Source: Ferruginivarius sediminum
GTDB taxonomy: Bacteria > Pseudomonadota > Alphaproteobacteria > Kiloniellales > Rhodovibrionaceae
Length of the DNA: 64,000 nucleotides
Direction of reading: 5' to 3'
NCBI RefSeq assembly: GCF_003344765.1
Contig: NZ_QPMH01000007.1
Location: forward strand, 62,001-126,000
Below are positions 36,820-46,956 of the stretch, piece after piece. The notes below the pieces were generated by a model that saw only the letters and a list, made by a program, of their open reading frames with translations, was not told the DNA's origin and made no database searches. Made by a program: the position numbers and the translations under genes. Within the stretch, counting starts at the first letter, position 1; every line of letters starts with the position of its first letter.

Positions 36820-36846
36820 TTAGCACTCACCGCCCCCGAGTGCTAA
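36820..36846 (-). promoter_or_regulatory. CIRCE heat-shock operator
   Basis: TTAGCACTC-N9-GAGTGCTAA is a perfect match to the CIRCE inverted repeat bound by the repressor HrcA. It lies 81 bases before groES on the minus strand, and the gap beyond it to hflX gives room for the promoter. Confidence 0.97.
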
Positions 36847-36935
36847 CGGCCATATAGAGAGCGTGTTTCGCACCGTCAACCGCTCACCCGCCAACCGATT
36901 TGCGAAGACTGGAGAAAGGCTGGAAAAAGGCCGTG

Positions 36936-38297
36936 TCAGCTTTCGACCCGGACCTCTCCGCCGTGGCGGTGCCGGAAGCGATCCACGTCCGCCGGATCGA
37001 GATTGACCCGCAGATGAGCGTATTCCTCGTCGTCGTGACGATCCATCACATGGCCGCGGTCATAGAGCCACGCCAACGCCGCACCGGCATGGAGCGGCAC
37101 ATGGACATCGACGCAGCGATAACCGCTGCGAAGCCGCCGTTCGACCACGCGCACGAGTTCGTCGCAGCCAGCGCCGGTCGCGGCCGAAACCAGAACCGCG
37201 TTCGCATCCCGCGCCGCCTGCTCACGCAGCACGTCCAGCTCCTGCTCTGGCAGCCGGTCGATCTTGTTCAGTGCCTCGACCATACCCTCGTCGACGGCCT
37301 TTTCCAGGCCAAGCTCTCGCAGGACAAGCTCGACGTCCTCGCGCTGCGCCTCGGTGTCGGGGTGGGAGATGTCGCGGACATGGACGATGACATCGGCCTC
37401 CAGCACCTCCTCCAGCGTCGCGCGGAAGGCCGCGACAAGCTGCGTGGGCAGGTCCGAGATGAAGCCCACCGTATCCGAGAGGATGGCGTCCTGCCCATCC
37501 GGCAGCCGCAAGCGTCGCATCGTCGGATCGAGCGTGGCGAAGAGCATGTCGTGCTCCATCACGTGCGCCCGCGTCATACGGTTGAACAGCGTCGACTTGC
37601 CGGCGTTCGTGTAGCCGACCAGGGCGACGACCGGATAGGGCACACGCCGGCGCTGCTTGCGGTGCTGCTCGCGCGTGCGTTTGACCTGCTCCAGATCCTC
37701 GCGCAGCCGGGCGATCCGATCGTCGATCATGCGGCGGTCCATCTCGATCTGCCGCTCGCCCGGACCGCCCATGAAGCCATAGCCGCCGCGCTGGCGTTCC
37801 AGATGGGTCCAGGAGCGCACGAGCCGGGAGCGCTGGTAGCTCAGCGCCGCCAGCTCGACCTGGAGCTTGCCTTCCTTCGTCCGTGCCCGGGCGCCGAAGA
37901 TCTCCAGGATCAGGCCGGTCCGGTCGATCACCTTGCATGACCAGGACCGCTCCAGGTTCCGCTGCTGCACCGGGCTGAGGTCGCTGTCGACGATGGCCAG
38001 GCCAATATCCTCCGTCTCCACGACGGCCCGGTAGCGTTCGACCGTGCCGCGGCCGAACAGCGCGCCCGGATTCGGCCGCGCGACACGCACCACATCGCTT
38101 TGGACTACGTCGAGATCGATCGCCTGGGCAAGACCCACCGCCTCTTCCAGCCGCGCCTCGGCGCTTCGCCGGTTGGTGGAACTATCGCGAAGATCGGGAT
38201 GAAGGACCAAGGCCCGGTTGTTGGACGAGCGCCGTTCGTCGCCCCGACCGGGGACGGCCGTATCCAGTACGCTACGCTCGGGGGTGCCGGCGTTCAC
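36936..38297 (-). CDS. hflX: Ribosome-splitting GTPase HflX
   Basis: A 453-residue GTPase. The N-terminal HflX domain includes NPGALFGRGTVE and SYQRSRLVRSWTHLERQRGG, a coiled region follows, then the G domain with GYTNAGKST (G1), LSDTVGFI (G3) and LNKIDRL (G4). HflX rescues stalled ribosomes under stress. It follows hfq by one base. The likely start is GTG at 38297 (V-N-A-G), unless an internal start is used. The hfq-hflX order is conserved in proteobacteria. Confidence 0.95.
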   Translation of the reverse strand: MNAGTPERSVLDTAVPGRGDERRSSNNRALVLHPDLRDSSTNRRSAEARLEEAVGLAQAIDLDVVQSDVVRVARPNPGALFGRGTVERYRAVVETEDIGLAIVDSDLSPVQQRNLERSWSCKVIDRTGLILEIFGARARTKEGKLQVELAALSYQRSRLVRSWTHLERQRGGYGFMGGPGERQIEMDRRMIDDRIARLREDLEQVKRTREQHRKQRRRVPYPVVALVGYTNAGKSTLFNRMTRAHVMEHDMLFATLDPTMRRLRLPDGQDAILSDTVGFISDLPTQLVAAFRATLEEVLEADVIVHVRDISHPDTEAQREDVELVLRELGLEKAVDEGMVEALNKIDRLPEQELDVLREQAARDANAVLVSAATGAGCDELVRVVERRLRSGYRCVDVHVPLHAGAALAWLYDRGHVMDRHDDEEYAHLRVNLDPADVDRFRHRHGGEVRVES

Positions 38298-38298
38298 A

Positions 38299-38550
38299 TC
38301 AGGCCTCGGCCTCCTCCTTCTGCGGTTCGAACAACTGGATCGGCTGCGACGGCATCACCGTCGAGATCGCATGCTTGTAGACCAGTTGCGAATGCGCATC
38401 GCGTCGCAGCAGGACGCAGAAGTTGTCGAACCAGGTGACAATGCCCTGGAGCTTGACGCCGTTAACAAGGAAGATCGTGACGGGAACTTTCTGCTTGCGA
38501 ATGTGATTCAGAAAGACGTCCTGCACGTTCTGGGACTTCTCCGCAGCCAT
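38299..38550 (-). CDS. hfq: RNA chaperone Hfq
   Basis: An 83-residue Sm-like protein. Sm1 ([23 protein letters not shown]) and Sm2 ([14 protein letters not shown]) are intact, including the FDNFCVLL strand and the YKHA stretch. It forms a hexamer binding small RNAs and mRNAs in the cytoplasm. It is immediately followed by hflX. Its own upstream gap of about 180 bases may hold a promoter. Confidence 0.98.
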   Translation of the reverse strand: MAAEKSQNVQDVFLNHIRKQKVPVTIFLVNGVKLQGIVTWFDNFCVLLRRDAHSQLVYKHAISTVMPSQPIQLFEPQKEEAEA

Positions 38551-38732
38551 CGCGGTCCCCTATTCTTTTGTTGCGTTTCCTGTCGTTCACGTGCCCGAAG
38601 GAATAAGCCCCGGATTCCGTTCAACGCGGTGGCGGAGTGCACGCGGCCCAGCATGCGGCTCCATTCGAATTCGACCCCCGAGTATGTCGGCCCCGTCGCT
38701 ATCTCTATCAAGGCTTCCCCTTCAAAAACACG

Positions 38733-39395
38733 CTAGTCTTGTCGAGACAAGAGTCCGGTGAGTTCATCGCAGGAGCCAATATGGATCGCCGGCTCCGCTC
38801 CCGCGAACTCGCCATCGCTCGGCGGCTCGGGGCGAAGCAGCACCGGCAGGCAGCCGGCGTTGACCGCGCAGAGCAGGTCGATATCGGTATCACCGACAAA
38901 CCAGATCGCCCCCCTGTCCAGACGCTCGCCGGGGCCGCCCGCCAGCGCAAGCTCGACTGCCAGTGGCGAGGGCTTGTCTGCCTCTGCGTCGTTGGCGCCC
39001 ACAAGCCGACGAAAGTACCGGGTCCAGCCAAGGCGCTCGGCTTCCTGTCGCAAGTAAGGCCCCTGCTTGTTGCTGACCACGGCCAGATCGTAGCCTTCTT
39101 TCGACAGCGCCGCGAGCATCGAATCGGCACCGGGACGCGGTGAAAGCTCGTCCAGATGGGTTGCCTCGAAAGCGGTATAGAAAATCCGCGCAGCCTCTTC
39201 CGCGCGCTCCCCGAACAGCAGCGGAAACGCCTCCCGCGCCGACCGGCGGACACGTGCCTTCGTTTCCTCGAAGGTCCAAGGGGTCTGGCCCATGGCCTCG
39301 AAGGTCGTGCGCATCGCCACGTGAATGGCGTGCCAGGTATCGACCAGTGTGTTGTCCCAGTCGAAGAGCAGCACGCGCGGCCGAACCAGATTCAT
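38733..39395 (-). CDS. HAD-family phosphatase (phosphoglycolate phosphatase-like)
   Basis: A 220-residue HAD hydrolase. Catalytic motif I is FDWDNTLVD near residue 11, motif II is VVSNKQ, motif III is the lysine in ADKPSPLAVE, and motif IV is GDTDIDLLCAVNAG. The helical cap lies after motif I. Substrate is unknown, though the style resembles Gph/PGPase. It is inserted between dat and hfq, which are next to each other in many relatives, and it overlaps the dat stop by four bases. Confidence 0.85.
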   Translation of the reverse strand: MNLVRPRVLLFDWDNTLVDTWHAIHVAMRTTFEAMGQTPWTFEETKARVRRSAREAFPLLFGERAEEAARIFYTAFEATHLDELSPRPGADSMLAALSKEGYDLAVVSNKQGPYLRQEAERLGWTRYFRRLVGANDAEADKPSPLAVELALAGGPGERLDRGAIWFVGDTDIDLLCAVNAGCLPVLLRPEPPSDGEFAGAEPAIHIGSCDELTGLLSRQD

Positions 39396-40273
39396 GCGAC
39401 CTCGAAGTGCTGCGCGCCGCCCTCGCCGTGGACCACCTGCTCGATATACGCTTGGCGGAGCTTCATGGTCAGGATGCCCGGATGCCCGTTCCCGACCGCG
39501 CGGCCATCGATACGCGTGATCGGCGTCACGAAGTTCGTGCTGGACGTCAGAAAAGCCTCGCGCGCGTCATGGGCCTCCTCGAGCGAGAAGGGTCGCACTT
39601 CAAGCTCGTAGCCTTCGCGCTCCATGACCTTGAGCAGGGAGAGCCGCGTGATGCCCGACAGGATCGAGTTGTCGGCGCGGCGCGTCACGACCTTGTTGTC
39701 CTTCGTCACGATCCAGGCGTTGGTGGCCGAACCCTCGGTGACCTTGCCATTTTCATCGACAAGCCATGCCTCCTGGCAGCCCGCCTCGGCCGCTTTCTGC
39801 TTGGCCAGGATGTTGGGCAAGAGCGACACCGACTTGATATCCGGGCGTTTCCAGCGCATGTCCGGCGCGGAGACGACGGAGTAGCCTTCCTCCATCTCCG
39901 CGCTGGGCTTGGGAAGCTGCCGCGTCGTCATCGTCAGGGCCGGCGCCGGCGTCTTTTTGGGAAACTTGTGATCGCGCGGCGCCACGCCACGCGTCACCTG
40001 CATATAGATGAAGCCGTACGTCACCGCGTTTCGCCGAATCAACTCGCGCGCCAGCATTTCCAGCGCCCGGCGCGACATCGGCAGGCCGATTCGCAGCTCG
40101 TTCAGCGAATACTCCAGCCGGTCCAGGTGCGGCCCCTCGTCGATCAGCCTGCGGTCGTGCACCGGGATTACCTCGTACACACCGTCAGCGAACTGATACC
40201 CCCTATCCTCGATATGGACGGCGGCGTCGTCATGATGGACGAAGCGCCCATTGACATAGGCGTAGCGCGGCAT
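39392..40273 (-). CDS. dat: D-amino-acid transaminase
   Basis: A 293-residue fold-type IV PLP aminotransferase. The start VNGRFV with RGYQFADGVYEV, the PLP lysine in RPDIKSVSLLPN, then VTEGSATN and the SGITR stretch are present. It makes D-glutamate or D-alanine for peptidoglycan from a 2-oxo acid. The close family member IlvE is excluded by the DGVYEV/RGYQF features. It follows trkA in the conserved ntr-trkA-dat order. Confidence 0.93.
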   Translation of the reverse strand: MPRYAYVNGRFVHHDDAAVHIEDRGYQFADGVYEVIPVHDRRLIDEGPHLDRLEYSLNELRIGLPMSRRALEMLARELIRRNAVTYGFIYMQVTRGVAPRDHKFPKKTPAPALTMTTRQLPKPSAEMEEGYSVVSAPDMRWKRPDIKSVSLLPNILAKQKAAEAGCQEAWLVDENGKVTEGSATNAWIVTKDNKVVTRRADNSILSGITRLSLLKVMEREGYELEVRPFSLEEAHDAREAFLTSSTNFVTPITRIDGRAVGNGHPGILTMKLRQAYIEQVVHGEGGAQHFEVA

Positions 40274-40326
40274 GGCCCCCTCTCGCAGATTTTTTGCCTT
40301 GGCCTTCCGGACAGATGGGAGGCGGT

Positions 40327-41703
40327 TCAGAAGAATTCCAGCTTCACGGAGAACAGGCGCTCGACCTTCTTCACCGAGGCTGTGGTGGCGAACATAACGA
40401 CACGATCGCCTGCACGCACCACCGTCTCGCCGCGCGGGATTACGACCCGTCCGCCCCGCACGATGGCACCGATCAGGACGCCGTCCGGCAGCCGCGCGTC
40501 GCGCAGGGGAACCCCGACCAGGCTGGAGGTTTCCAGCGCATCCGCCTCGATCAATTCGCCAAAGCCCTCCGAGAGGGAGTGGACGGAGCGAATGCGCCCG
40601 CGCCGCACGTACTGCAGAATCGTGGATACGGTAATCGCCCGCGGGCTCACCACGGTATCGATGCCCAGGCTACCGATCAGCGGGCCGTAGGACTGCTTGT
40701 TGACCAACGTCACCGCGCGGCGGCAGCCGTAGCGTTTGGCAAGCAGCGAGGCCAGGATGTTGACCTCGTCGTCGTTGGAGACAGCGACCACACCTTCCGC
40801 CGCCTTGACGTTCGCTTCTTCCAGGATGTCGGTATCCAGCGCGTCGCCGTGGATCACGACGGTCCGTTCGAGGGTCTGGGCGACAAGCTCCGCGCGGGCC
40901 TTGTCCCGCTCGATCAGCTTCAGCGAGACGTGCGGATTATTCATCTCCACCCGGCGCGCCAGGTTCAGGCCAATGTTCCCGCCCCCGACGATGACGATCC
41001 GCCGGGCCTCCCGTTCCTCATGCCCGAAGGCTGCCATCGCGCGGGCAAGATGAGCGGCATCGGCGACGAAATACACATCGTCGCCTTCGTAGAGCTGGTC
41101 GTCGCCCGTGGGCACGATACCCCGGCCGTCGCGCTGAATGCCGACCACGACGATATGCAAGTCCGGGAACAGACCGGTAAGCTGGCGCAGCGGCGTATCC
41201 AGGATCGGCGTGTCAGAGGTGCAGTGGACGCCGATCAGGCTGACCTTGCCGTCGGCAAGCGGGATGACATCGAAAGCGCCGGGGATCTGCAGCCGGCGGG
41301 AGATCGCCCGCGCCACCTCGATCTCCGGCGAGATGATGTGGTCGATCGGCATGTGGTCGCGGCTGAACAGGTCCGACCAGGCCGGGTCGAGATAGCTCTG
41401 ATGGCGCACGCGCGCGATCTTCGTCGGCACCTCGAAGATCGAGTGGCAGATCTGGCAGGCGACCATGTTGACCTCGTCGGCATAGGTCACCGCCACCACC
41501 ATGTCGGCGTCGGGCGCACCCGCCTCCTCCAGCACGTCCGGATGGGAGGCGAAGCCGACCAGCCCCTTCACGTCGAGGGAATCGGAGATCTTCTGGATCA
41601 GTTCCTGCGAGCGGTCGATCACGGTGACATCGGCGTTCTCGCTCGCCAGATAGCGCGCGATGTTGAAGCCGACCTGCCCGGCGCCGCAGACGATGACCTT
41701 CAT
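40327..41703 (-). CDS. trkA: Trk potassium uptake regulator TrkA
   Basis: A 458-residue cytoplasmic regulator with two RCK units. Each has a Rossmann NAD site, CGAGQVGFNIARYLA at the start and VGGGNIGLNLARRVE at about residue 235, each followed by a TrkA-C domain. It gates the Trk/Ktr K+ channel by nucleotide binding. It follows ntrX by 20 bases and precedes dat. Confidence 0.96.
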   Translation of the reverse strand: MKVIVCGAGQVGFNIARYLASENADVTVIDRSQELIQKISDSLDVKGLVGFASHPDVLEEAGAPDADMVVAVTYADEVNMVACQICHSIFEVPTKIARVRHQSYLDPAWSDLFSRDHMPIDHIISPEIEVARAISRRLQIPGAFDVIPLADGKVSLIGVHCTSDTPILDTPLRQLTGLFPDLHIVVVGIQRDGRGIVPTGDDQLYEGDDVYFVADAAHLARAMAAFGHEEREARRIVIVGGGNIGLNLARRVEMNNPHVSLKLIERDKARAELVAQTLERTVVIHGDALDTDILEEANVKAAEGVVAVSNDDEVNILASLLAKRYGCRRAVTLVNKQSYGPLIGSLGIDTVVSPRAITVSTILQYVRRGRIRSVHSLSEGFGELIEADALETSSLVGVPLRDARLPDGVLIGAIVRGGRVVIPRGETVVRAGDRVVMFATTASVKKVERLFSVKLEFF

Positions 41704-41723
41704 GGATACCGCCTTGAAATACC

Positions 41724-43121
41724 CTACTGCCTGTCGGCAGACGAGGAGATGCCGAGCGAACGGAGCTTGCGGTGCAACGCCGAACGCTCCATCCCGACGA
41801 ACGCCGCCGTGCGCGAGATGTTGCCACCGAAGCGGGTGACCTGGGCCTCCAGATACTGCCGCTCGAAAAGCTCGCGCGCCTCGCGCAGCGGCAACGACAT
41901 GATTTCAGCATGGCCGTTGGCGTTCAAGGCCGTCGGTGCTGCGGAGACGATCTCGCTTGGCAACATGTCGGCGCGGATCGGCTCGTCCGCTTCGCCCGGC
42001 GCCATGATAAGCAGCCAGTCGATGACGTTGCGGAGTTGCCGGACGTTACCCGGCCAGCCGTACGATTGCAGGGCGGCCAGCGCGTCCTCGCTGAGCTGGC
42101 GCGGCGGAAGGCCCGCACTCTTTGCCGCGTAGGCGACGAAGTGCTCCACCAGCTCGGGGATGTCCTCGCGGCGATCGCTCAGCGCCGGCACTGTCAGCGG
42201 CACGACGTTCAGTCGGTAATAGAGATCCTCGCGAAACCGACCTTCGGAGATGAGCCTCTGCAGGTCGCGGTTGCTGGAGGCGATCACCCGTACATCCACC
42301 TCGACCCGCTTACTCCCGCCGACGCGGATGAAGCTCTGATCCTGCAGCACGCGGACGATCTTGCCCTGGGTTTCCAGCGGCATGTCGGAGACCTCGTCAA
42401 GCACGAGGGTCCCGCCGTGCGCGCGCTCGAAGGTACCGATCTTCGCGCCATCGCCGTTTTCGCCACTGCTATCGGATTCAACGCCGAACAGCTCGCTCTC
42501 CAGCCGGTCGGGATGCATGATCGCGCAGTTCAGCACGACGAAGGGGCCCTGGGCGCGGCGCGACTCGCTGTGCAGAAGCCGCGCGGCAACTTCCTTGCCG
42601 GCGCCCGCCGGACCGGTGATCAGCACGCGGCTGCCCGTGGGGGCGACCTTCTGGATGTTGTGGCGAAGTTGCTGCACATGCGTGGAACGGCCGATCAGGT
42701 CGGCATCGCGGCCCGCGCGCAGCCGCAGCTCCTCGTTCTCCCGCTTCAGGGCGGCGTTCTCGATGGCCCGCTCGACGCAGAGCAGGATCCGATCGGTTTT
42801 GAATGGCTTCTCGATGAAGTCGTAAGCACCGTGCTTTATGGCCCAGACGGCATTCTCGATCGTGCCGTGGCCCGAGATCATGACGATCGGAAGATAGGGG
42901 TGGTCGCGCCGGATCACCTGCAAGAGGTCGAGGCCGTCCATCGTCGAGTTCTGGAGCCAGATGTCCAGCATCACAAGGCTGGGAATACGCGCGCGGATCG
43001 CCTCCAGCGCGCTGTCGCTGTCGCCGGCCGTGCGGCAGGTGTAGCCCTCGTCTTCAAGGAGACCGGTGATCATCAGCCGGATATCAGCCTCGTCGTCGAC
43101 GATCAGCACGTCATGTGCCAT
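41724..43121 (-). CDS. ntrX: Response regulator NtrX
   Basis: A 465-residue NtrC-family regulator. The receiver has LIVDDEADIR with the phospho-aspartate in MLDIWLQ. The AAA+ domain has GPAGAGKEV, but the loop normally reading GAFTGA is replaced by a serine-rich ELFGVESDSSGENGDGAK stretch, so direct sigma-54 activation is doubtful. This is a known feature of some alphaproteobacterial NtrX. A Fis-type helix-turn-helix (RTAAFVGMERSALHRKL) ends it. It overlaps ntrY by 11 bases. It responds with NtrY to nitrogen or redox state. Confidence 0.95.
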   Translation of the reverse strand: MAHDVLIVDDEADIRLMITGLLEDEGYTCRTAGDSDSALEAIRARIPSLVMLDIWLQNSTMDGLDLLQVIRRDHPYLPIVMISGHGTIENAVWAIKHGAYDFIEKPFKTDRILLCVERAIENAALKRENEELRLRAGRDADLIGRSTHVQQLRHNIQKVAPTGSRVLITGPAGAGKEVAARLLHSESRRAQGPFVVLNCAIMHPDRLESELFGVESDSSGENGDGAKIGTFERAHGGTLVLDEVSDMPLETQGKIVRVLQDQSFIRVGGSKRVEVDVRVIASSNRDLQRLISEGRFREDLYYRLNVVPLTVPALSDRREDIPELVEHFVAYAAKSAGLPPRQLSEDALAALQSYGWPGNVRQLRNVIDWLLIMAPGEADEPIRADMLPSEIVSAAPTALNANGHAEIMSLPLREARELFERQYLEAQVTRFGGNISRTAAFVGMERSALHRKLRSLGISSSADRQ

Positions 43122-45441
43122 GCGCTTTCACCTTCCCCTCTTTTCGGATCGCGGCCCGCTGCGCCGTCCCCTCGCCCGGCTTCTCCCCGTCGCCGGCGGA
43201 CCCCGCTTCGTCGGGAATCGGGAAGGTCAGGCGCACGCGTGCGCCGCCTTCCAGACGGTCCTGCAGATCGAGTTCGCCGCCGTGATCCTCCATGATCTTC
43301 TTGACGATTGCCAGCCCGAGGCCGGTGCCGCGTTCCCGCGTAGTCACATAGGGCTCGGTCAGGCGATGCCGGTCCTCCTTCGGCAAGCCCCGCCCGTTGT
43401 CGCTCAACTCCACCACCCAGGCCCCGGATTCCTCGGCGATGCGGATACGAATCTCGCCCGGCGCGGCATCCGGGTCCGCCCGCCCCTCGATCGCTTCCAC
43501 CGCGTTCTGCAGCAGGTTCGTCAGCGCCCGCCCAAGCTGGCGGCTGTCGCATGACAGCATCGCTGGGCCTTCGGGATATTCGCGAACGAAGGCGATCTGG
43601 GGATTCGCGGTTTCCAGCAGGAAGACAGCATTGTCGGCAAGCTTCGTCAGGTTCTCCCTCGCCATCACGGGTTCCGGCATCCGCGCGAAGGAAGAGAACT
43701 CGTCGACCATGCGCCCGATGTCGCTGACGTGGCGCACGATGGTGTCGGTGCAGGTTTTGAAGGTTTCCGGGTCGTCCGTGATCTGCCTCAGGTACTTGCG
43801 CTTCAAGCGCTCGGCGGAAAGCTGAATGGGCGTTAGCGGGTTCTTGATCTCGTGTGCGATCCGCCGCGCCACGTCGGCCCAGGCCGCCTTGCGCTGTGCC
43901 GTCAGAAGCGCGGTGATATCGTCGAAGGTGACGACGAACCCGCTTATCTGTCCGCCGGATTCCTCGACCGTTACGCGTACCAGCAGCGTCCGGGCTGCGC
44001 CGTCGGCATCGGCGAAACGGAGTTCGCCCTCGCTGCCGCGCTTGGGCCGACGCCGCGCGTTTTCGACCAGCTCACCCATTTCCGGCGCGACCTCCGACAG
44101 CGGGCGTCCTTGAAGCTCCTGAGCGTCCGCGCCGAGGATCTCGCAGGCCGTGCGGTTTGCCAGGTCGACGCAGGATCCCGCGTCGAGCCCGATGACTCCC
44201 GCCGAAACCCCGGACAGCACCGCTTCCGTAAACCGCCGCCGGTCATCCAGTTCGTGATTCGCCTGGATCAGGTCGCGCTGCTGGCTTTCAAGCTGGCCGG
44301 TCATGCGGTTGAACGCACGGGTCAGGGAGTCCAGTTCGTCCCTGGTATCGGGGGCGGGCGCCCGCGCCGTCAGGTCGCCCGCCCTCACCCGCTCGGTCGC
44401 TGTCATCAGCCGGCCTATCGGCCGCGTCAGATGGTTCGCGAAGGCAAGGCCGACCCACACCGAGGCAAGCAGGAGCAGCATGGCCACCACCATGAAGATC
44501 AGCGCGAAGGTGATTTGCAGGTCCGAGCGCTTGCCCTCCAGCGCCTCGTACAGCTTCACCGCGCCCTTCGTACGGTCCATATGCTGCAGCACGGTCGGAT
44601 CGACGAGGCGACCGACGTAAAGGAAAGAGTCGACCATCGAGTCCAGCTTGACCAGGGCGCGCACGCGGTCGTCCGTCTCCGCCGTCAGCGTGACGACCTC
44701 TCCCTCCCGCGCGCGGCGCATCGCCCAGGGCGGAATCTCCGGGTCGAAGTCGAGCAGGAGGCTAAACCCAGCACGCGCGATCACCCGGCCCGACCCGTCG
44801 AAGACCACGGCCTCGGTGAGCGAACGCAACGCCGCCTGCATAGCAAGGGTTTGCTGAAAGCGCTCGCGATTGTTGAGCAACAATGCGCCCTCGCGGTTCA
44901 GGTCCTTGGCCATGGCAAGGACGTCGGCGTTGATCGTCTGGCGGTGCTCCTTGAGATACGCCTCGGCGACCTCCAGCGATTCCTTGACGGCGGTGCTGAC
45001 CCGCTCGCTGAACCAGCCTTGCAGGCCGTAGTTGAAAAACAGAACCGAGAATACGGCCAGAACAATGGCCGGCGCCACGGCGACAAGACTGAACAAGCCA
45101 ACAAGCCTTGCATGCAGGCGCGCGCCTGCCAGCCCTCGACGCCGGGCGATCCAGACCGTCACCATGCGCCGGGCGATCAGCGCCCCCAGGCCCAACAGGA
45201 AGATCAGGTCGGCGTTCAGCAGCAGCAGGATCGTCGTCGGGTCGGCGACACCGGGCAAATTGTCGGTCATCCCGGCGAAAGTGGCGATGCCGCTCGTCAC
45301 GCCGCCGATCAACAGGGCAAGGGCCAGCTTCCGCTCGAAGTTGACGCGGCCCGCCCAGTTCACCAGCCGGTTCCAGAGCCGCCGGGAGGCTGTCTGGCCC
45401 AGCCCGGCGTTCGACCCGATTTGCCTGCTATCGCTGGTCAT
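43111..45441 (-). CDS. ntrY: Sensor histidine kinase NtrY
   Basis: A 776-residue membrane sensor. About four helices lie in the first 340 residues, surrounding a large extracytoplasmic loop. A HAMP segment (LTRPIGRLMTATERVRAGDL), a PAS domain and the HisKA box (RRIAHEIKNPLTPIQLSAER) follow, and the catalytic part ends with ELSDNGRGLPKED and GTGLGLAIVKKIM. It phosphorylates NtrX. It lies 54 bases downstream of ntrC in the usual ntrBC-ntrYX order. Confidence 0.96.
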   Translation of the reverse strand: MTSDSRQIGSNAGLGQTASRRLWNRLVNWAGRVNFERKLALALLIGGVTSGIATFAGMTDNLPGVADPTTILLLLNADLIFLLGLGALIARRMVTVWIARRRGLAGARLHARLVGLFSLVAVAPAIVLAVFSVLFFNYGLQGWFSERVSTAVKESLEVAEAYLKEHRQTINADVLAMAKDLNREGALLLNNRERFQQTLAMQAALRSLTEAVVFDGSGRVIARAGFSLLLDFDPEIPPWAMRRAREGEVVTLTAETDDRVRALVKLDSMVDSFLYVGRLVDPTVLQHMDRTKGAVKLYEALEGKRSDLQITFALIFMVVAMLLLLASVWVGLAFANHLTRPIGRLMTATERVRAGDLTARAPAPDTRDELDSLTRAFNRMTGQLESQQRDLIQANHELDDRRRFTEAVLSGVSAGVIGLDAGSCVDLANRTACEILGADAQELQGRPLSEVAPEMGELVENARRRPKRGSEGELRFADADGAARTLLVRVTVEESGGQISGFVVTFDDITALLTAQRKAAWADVARRIAHEIKNPLTPIQLSAERLKRKYLRQITDDPETFKTCTDTIVRHVSDIGRMVDEFSSFARMPEPVMARENLTKLADNAVFLLETANPQIAFVREYPEGPAMLSCDSRQLGRALTNLLQNAVEAIEGRADPDAAPGEIRIRIAEESGAWVVELSDNGRGLPKEDRHRLTEPYVTTRERGTGLGLAIVKKIMEDHGGELDLQDRLEGGARVRLTFPIPDEAGSAGDGEKPGEGTAQRAAIRKEGKVKAHGT

Positions 45442-45495
45442 GATCCTTCGCTCTGCGGCACAGCCGCAACAAGGCCTGTTGCTGAGATACCACAG

Positions 45496-46956
45496 TTACC
45501 GGATGCCACGCACGACTTCGATACCAAGCTCGCGAATCTTTTTGCGCAGCGTATTCCGGTTCAGCCCCAGCAGCTTGGCCGCCTGCAATTGATTGCCGCG
45601 CGTCGCTTCCAGCGTCAATTCTATGAGGGGCCGTTCAACCTCTCGAACGATACGGTCGTGTAGTCCCGAGGCCGGGAGTCCGCCGTCGTGGGCGTCGAAG
45701 TATTCGCGGAGATGACGCTCGACAGCCTCGCTCAGGGATTCGCTTCCTATGGGCTGTGGTGCAGTTTCCTGCGCCATGGCCCCGTGGTCGCCGGTGCCGC
45801 CCAATTCGTGCCGGACCACGTCGAGCCCGAGGATTTCCTGACTATACAACGCCGAAAGGCGCCTGATCAGATTTTCCAGTTCCCTGATATTGCCGGGCCA
45901 GCGGTGCGAACGGAGAAAGTTCACCGCATCCGCGTCAAGCGACTTCCGCGGCAACCCCTCCGCCTCGCAGCGTGCGAAGAAATGTCGCACCAGCTCGGGA
46001 ATATCCTCCGCGCGCTCCCGCAAGGGCGGCAGGCGCATCGGGACGACATTCAGCCGATAGAACAGGTCCTCGCGGAACAGCCCCTGGCGCACGAGATGCC
46101 GAAGGTCCCGGTGCGTCGCCGCCACGATCCGCACATCGGCCTTCAACGGCGTGCGTCCGCCGACGGTGGTGTATTCGCCCTCCTGCAGCACGCGCAGCAG
46201 CCGGGTTTGCGCCTCCAGCGGCATATCGCCGATCTCGTCCAGGAACAGGGTTCCCGTTGCCGCCTGCTCGAAGCGGCCGGCATAACGTTGGTTGGCGCCG
46301 GTGAAGGCACCCTTCTCGTGCCCGAAAAGCTCGCTCTCGATCAATTCGCGCGGGATCGCCGCCATGTTGAGGGCGACGAACGGCCCCTTGCGCCGCTTGC
46401 CGTAGTCGTGCAGGGCGCGGGCGACGAGTTCCTTGCCGGTTCCCGACTCGCCGGTGATGGTCACCGTCAGGTCGGTCCCCATCAGCCGCGCCAACACGCG
46501 GTAGATCTCCTGCATCGCCGGCGAGCGGCCGATCAGCGGCAGCGGCTCGTCCTCCTCGTCTTCGCCAGCCACTGCCTCGGCTGGAGTCCCGGGCTCGGCC
46601 AGCGCACGCTCCACGACGCTGACGACCTCGCGCAGGTCGAAGGGTTTCGGCAGGTATTCGAAGGCACCGCGCTCTGTTGCCTTGACGGCTGTCAGCAGGG
46701 TGTTCTGCGCGCTCATCACCACGATGCGCAGATTGGGCCGCAGCCGCTTGATACGCGGCACCAGCTCCAGCCCGTTCTCGTCCGGCATCACGACATCGGT
46801 GATGACCAGATCGCCCAGGCCGTCCTTGACCCACTGCCAGAGCGTCGCGGCATTGCCTGTGGCGCGAACCTCGTGCCCCTGACGGCCGAGTGCCTGGCTC
46901 AGCACCGTGCGGATTGCACGGTCGTCGTCGGCGACCAGGATGGTTGACGGTGTCAT
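45496..46956 (-). CDS. ntrC: Nitrogen regulator NtrC
   Basis: A 486-residue sigma-54 activator. Receiver residues DDDR and [11 protein letters not shown] carry the phospho-aspartate. The AAA+ domain has GESGTGKE, an intact [13 protein letters not shown] and [10 protein letters not shown]. The C-terminal Fis-type helix-turn-helix is [21 protein letters not shown]. Phosphorylated by NtrB under nitrogen limitation, it activates genes such as glnA. It overlaps ntrB by four bases. Confidence 0.97.
   Translation of the reverse strand: MTPSTILVADDDRAIRTVLSQALGRQGHEVRATGNAATLWQWVKDGLGDLVITDVVMPDENGLELVPRIKRLRPNLRIVVMSAQNTLLTAVKATERGAFEYLPKPFDLREVVSVVERALAEPGTPAEAVAGEDEEDEPLPLIGRSPAMQEIYRVLARLMGTDLTVTITGESGTGKELVARALHDYGKRRKGPFVALNMAAIPRELIESELFGHEKGAFTGANQRYAGRFEQAATGTLFLDEIGDMPLEAQTRLLRVLQEGEYTTVGGRTPLKADVRIVAATHRDLRHLVRQGLFREDLFYRLNVVPMRLPPLRERAEDIPELVRHFFARCEAEGLPRKSLDADAVNFLRSHRWPGNIRELENLIRRLSALYSQEILGLDVVRHELGGTGDHGAMAQETAPQPIGSESLSEAVERHLREYFDAHDGGLPASGLHDRIVREVERPLIELTLEATRGNQLQAAKLLGLNRNTLRKKIRELGIEVVRGIR

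Noticed and set aside
40294..42132. Open frame of about 610 codons opposite trkA
   Set aside because: It covers trkA and parts of its neighbours in antisense and has no recognisable domain.
43852..45663. Open frame of about 600 codons opposite ntrY
   Set aside because: It is antisense to a complete kinase gene, has low-complexity composition and no motifs.
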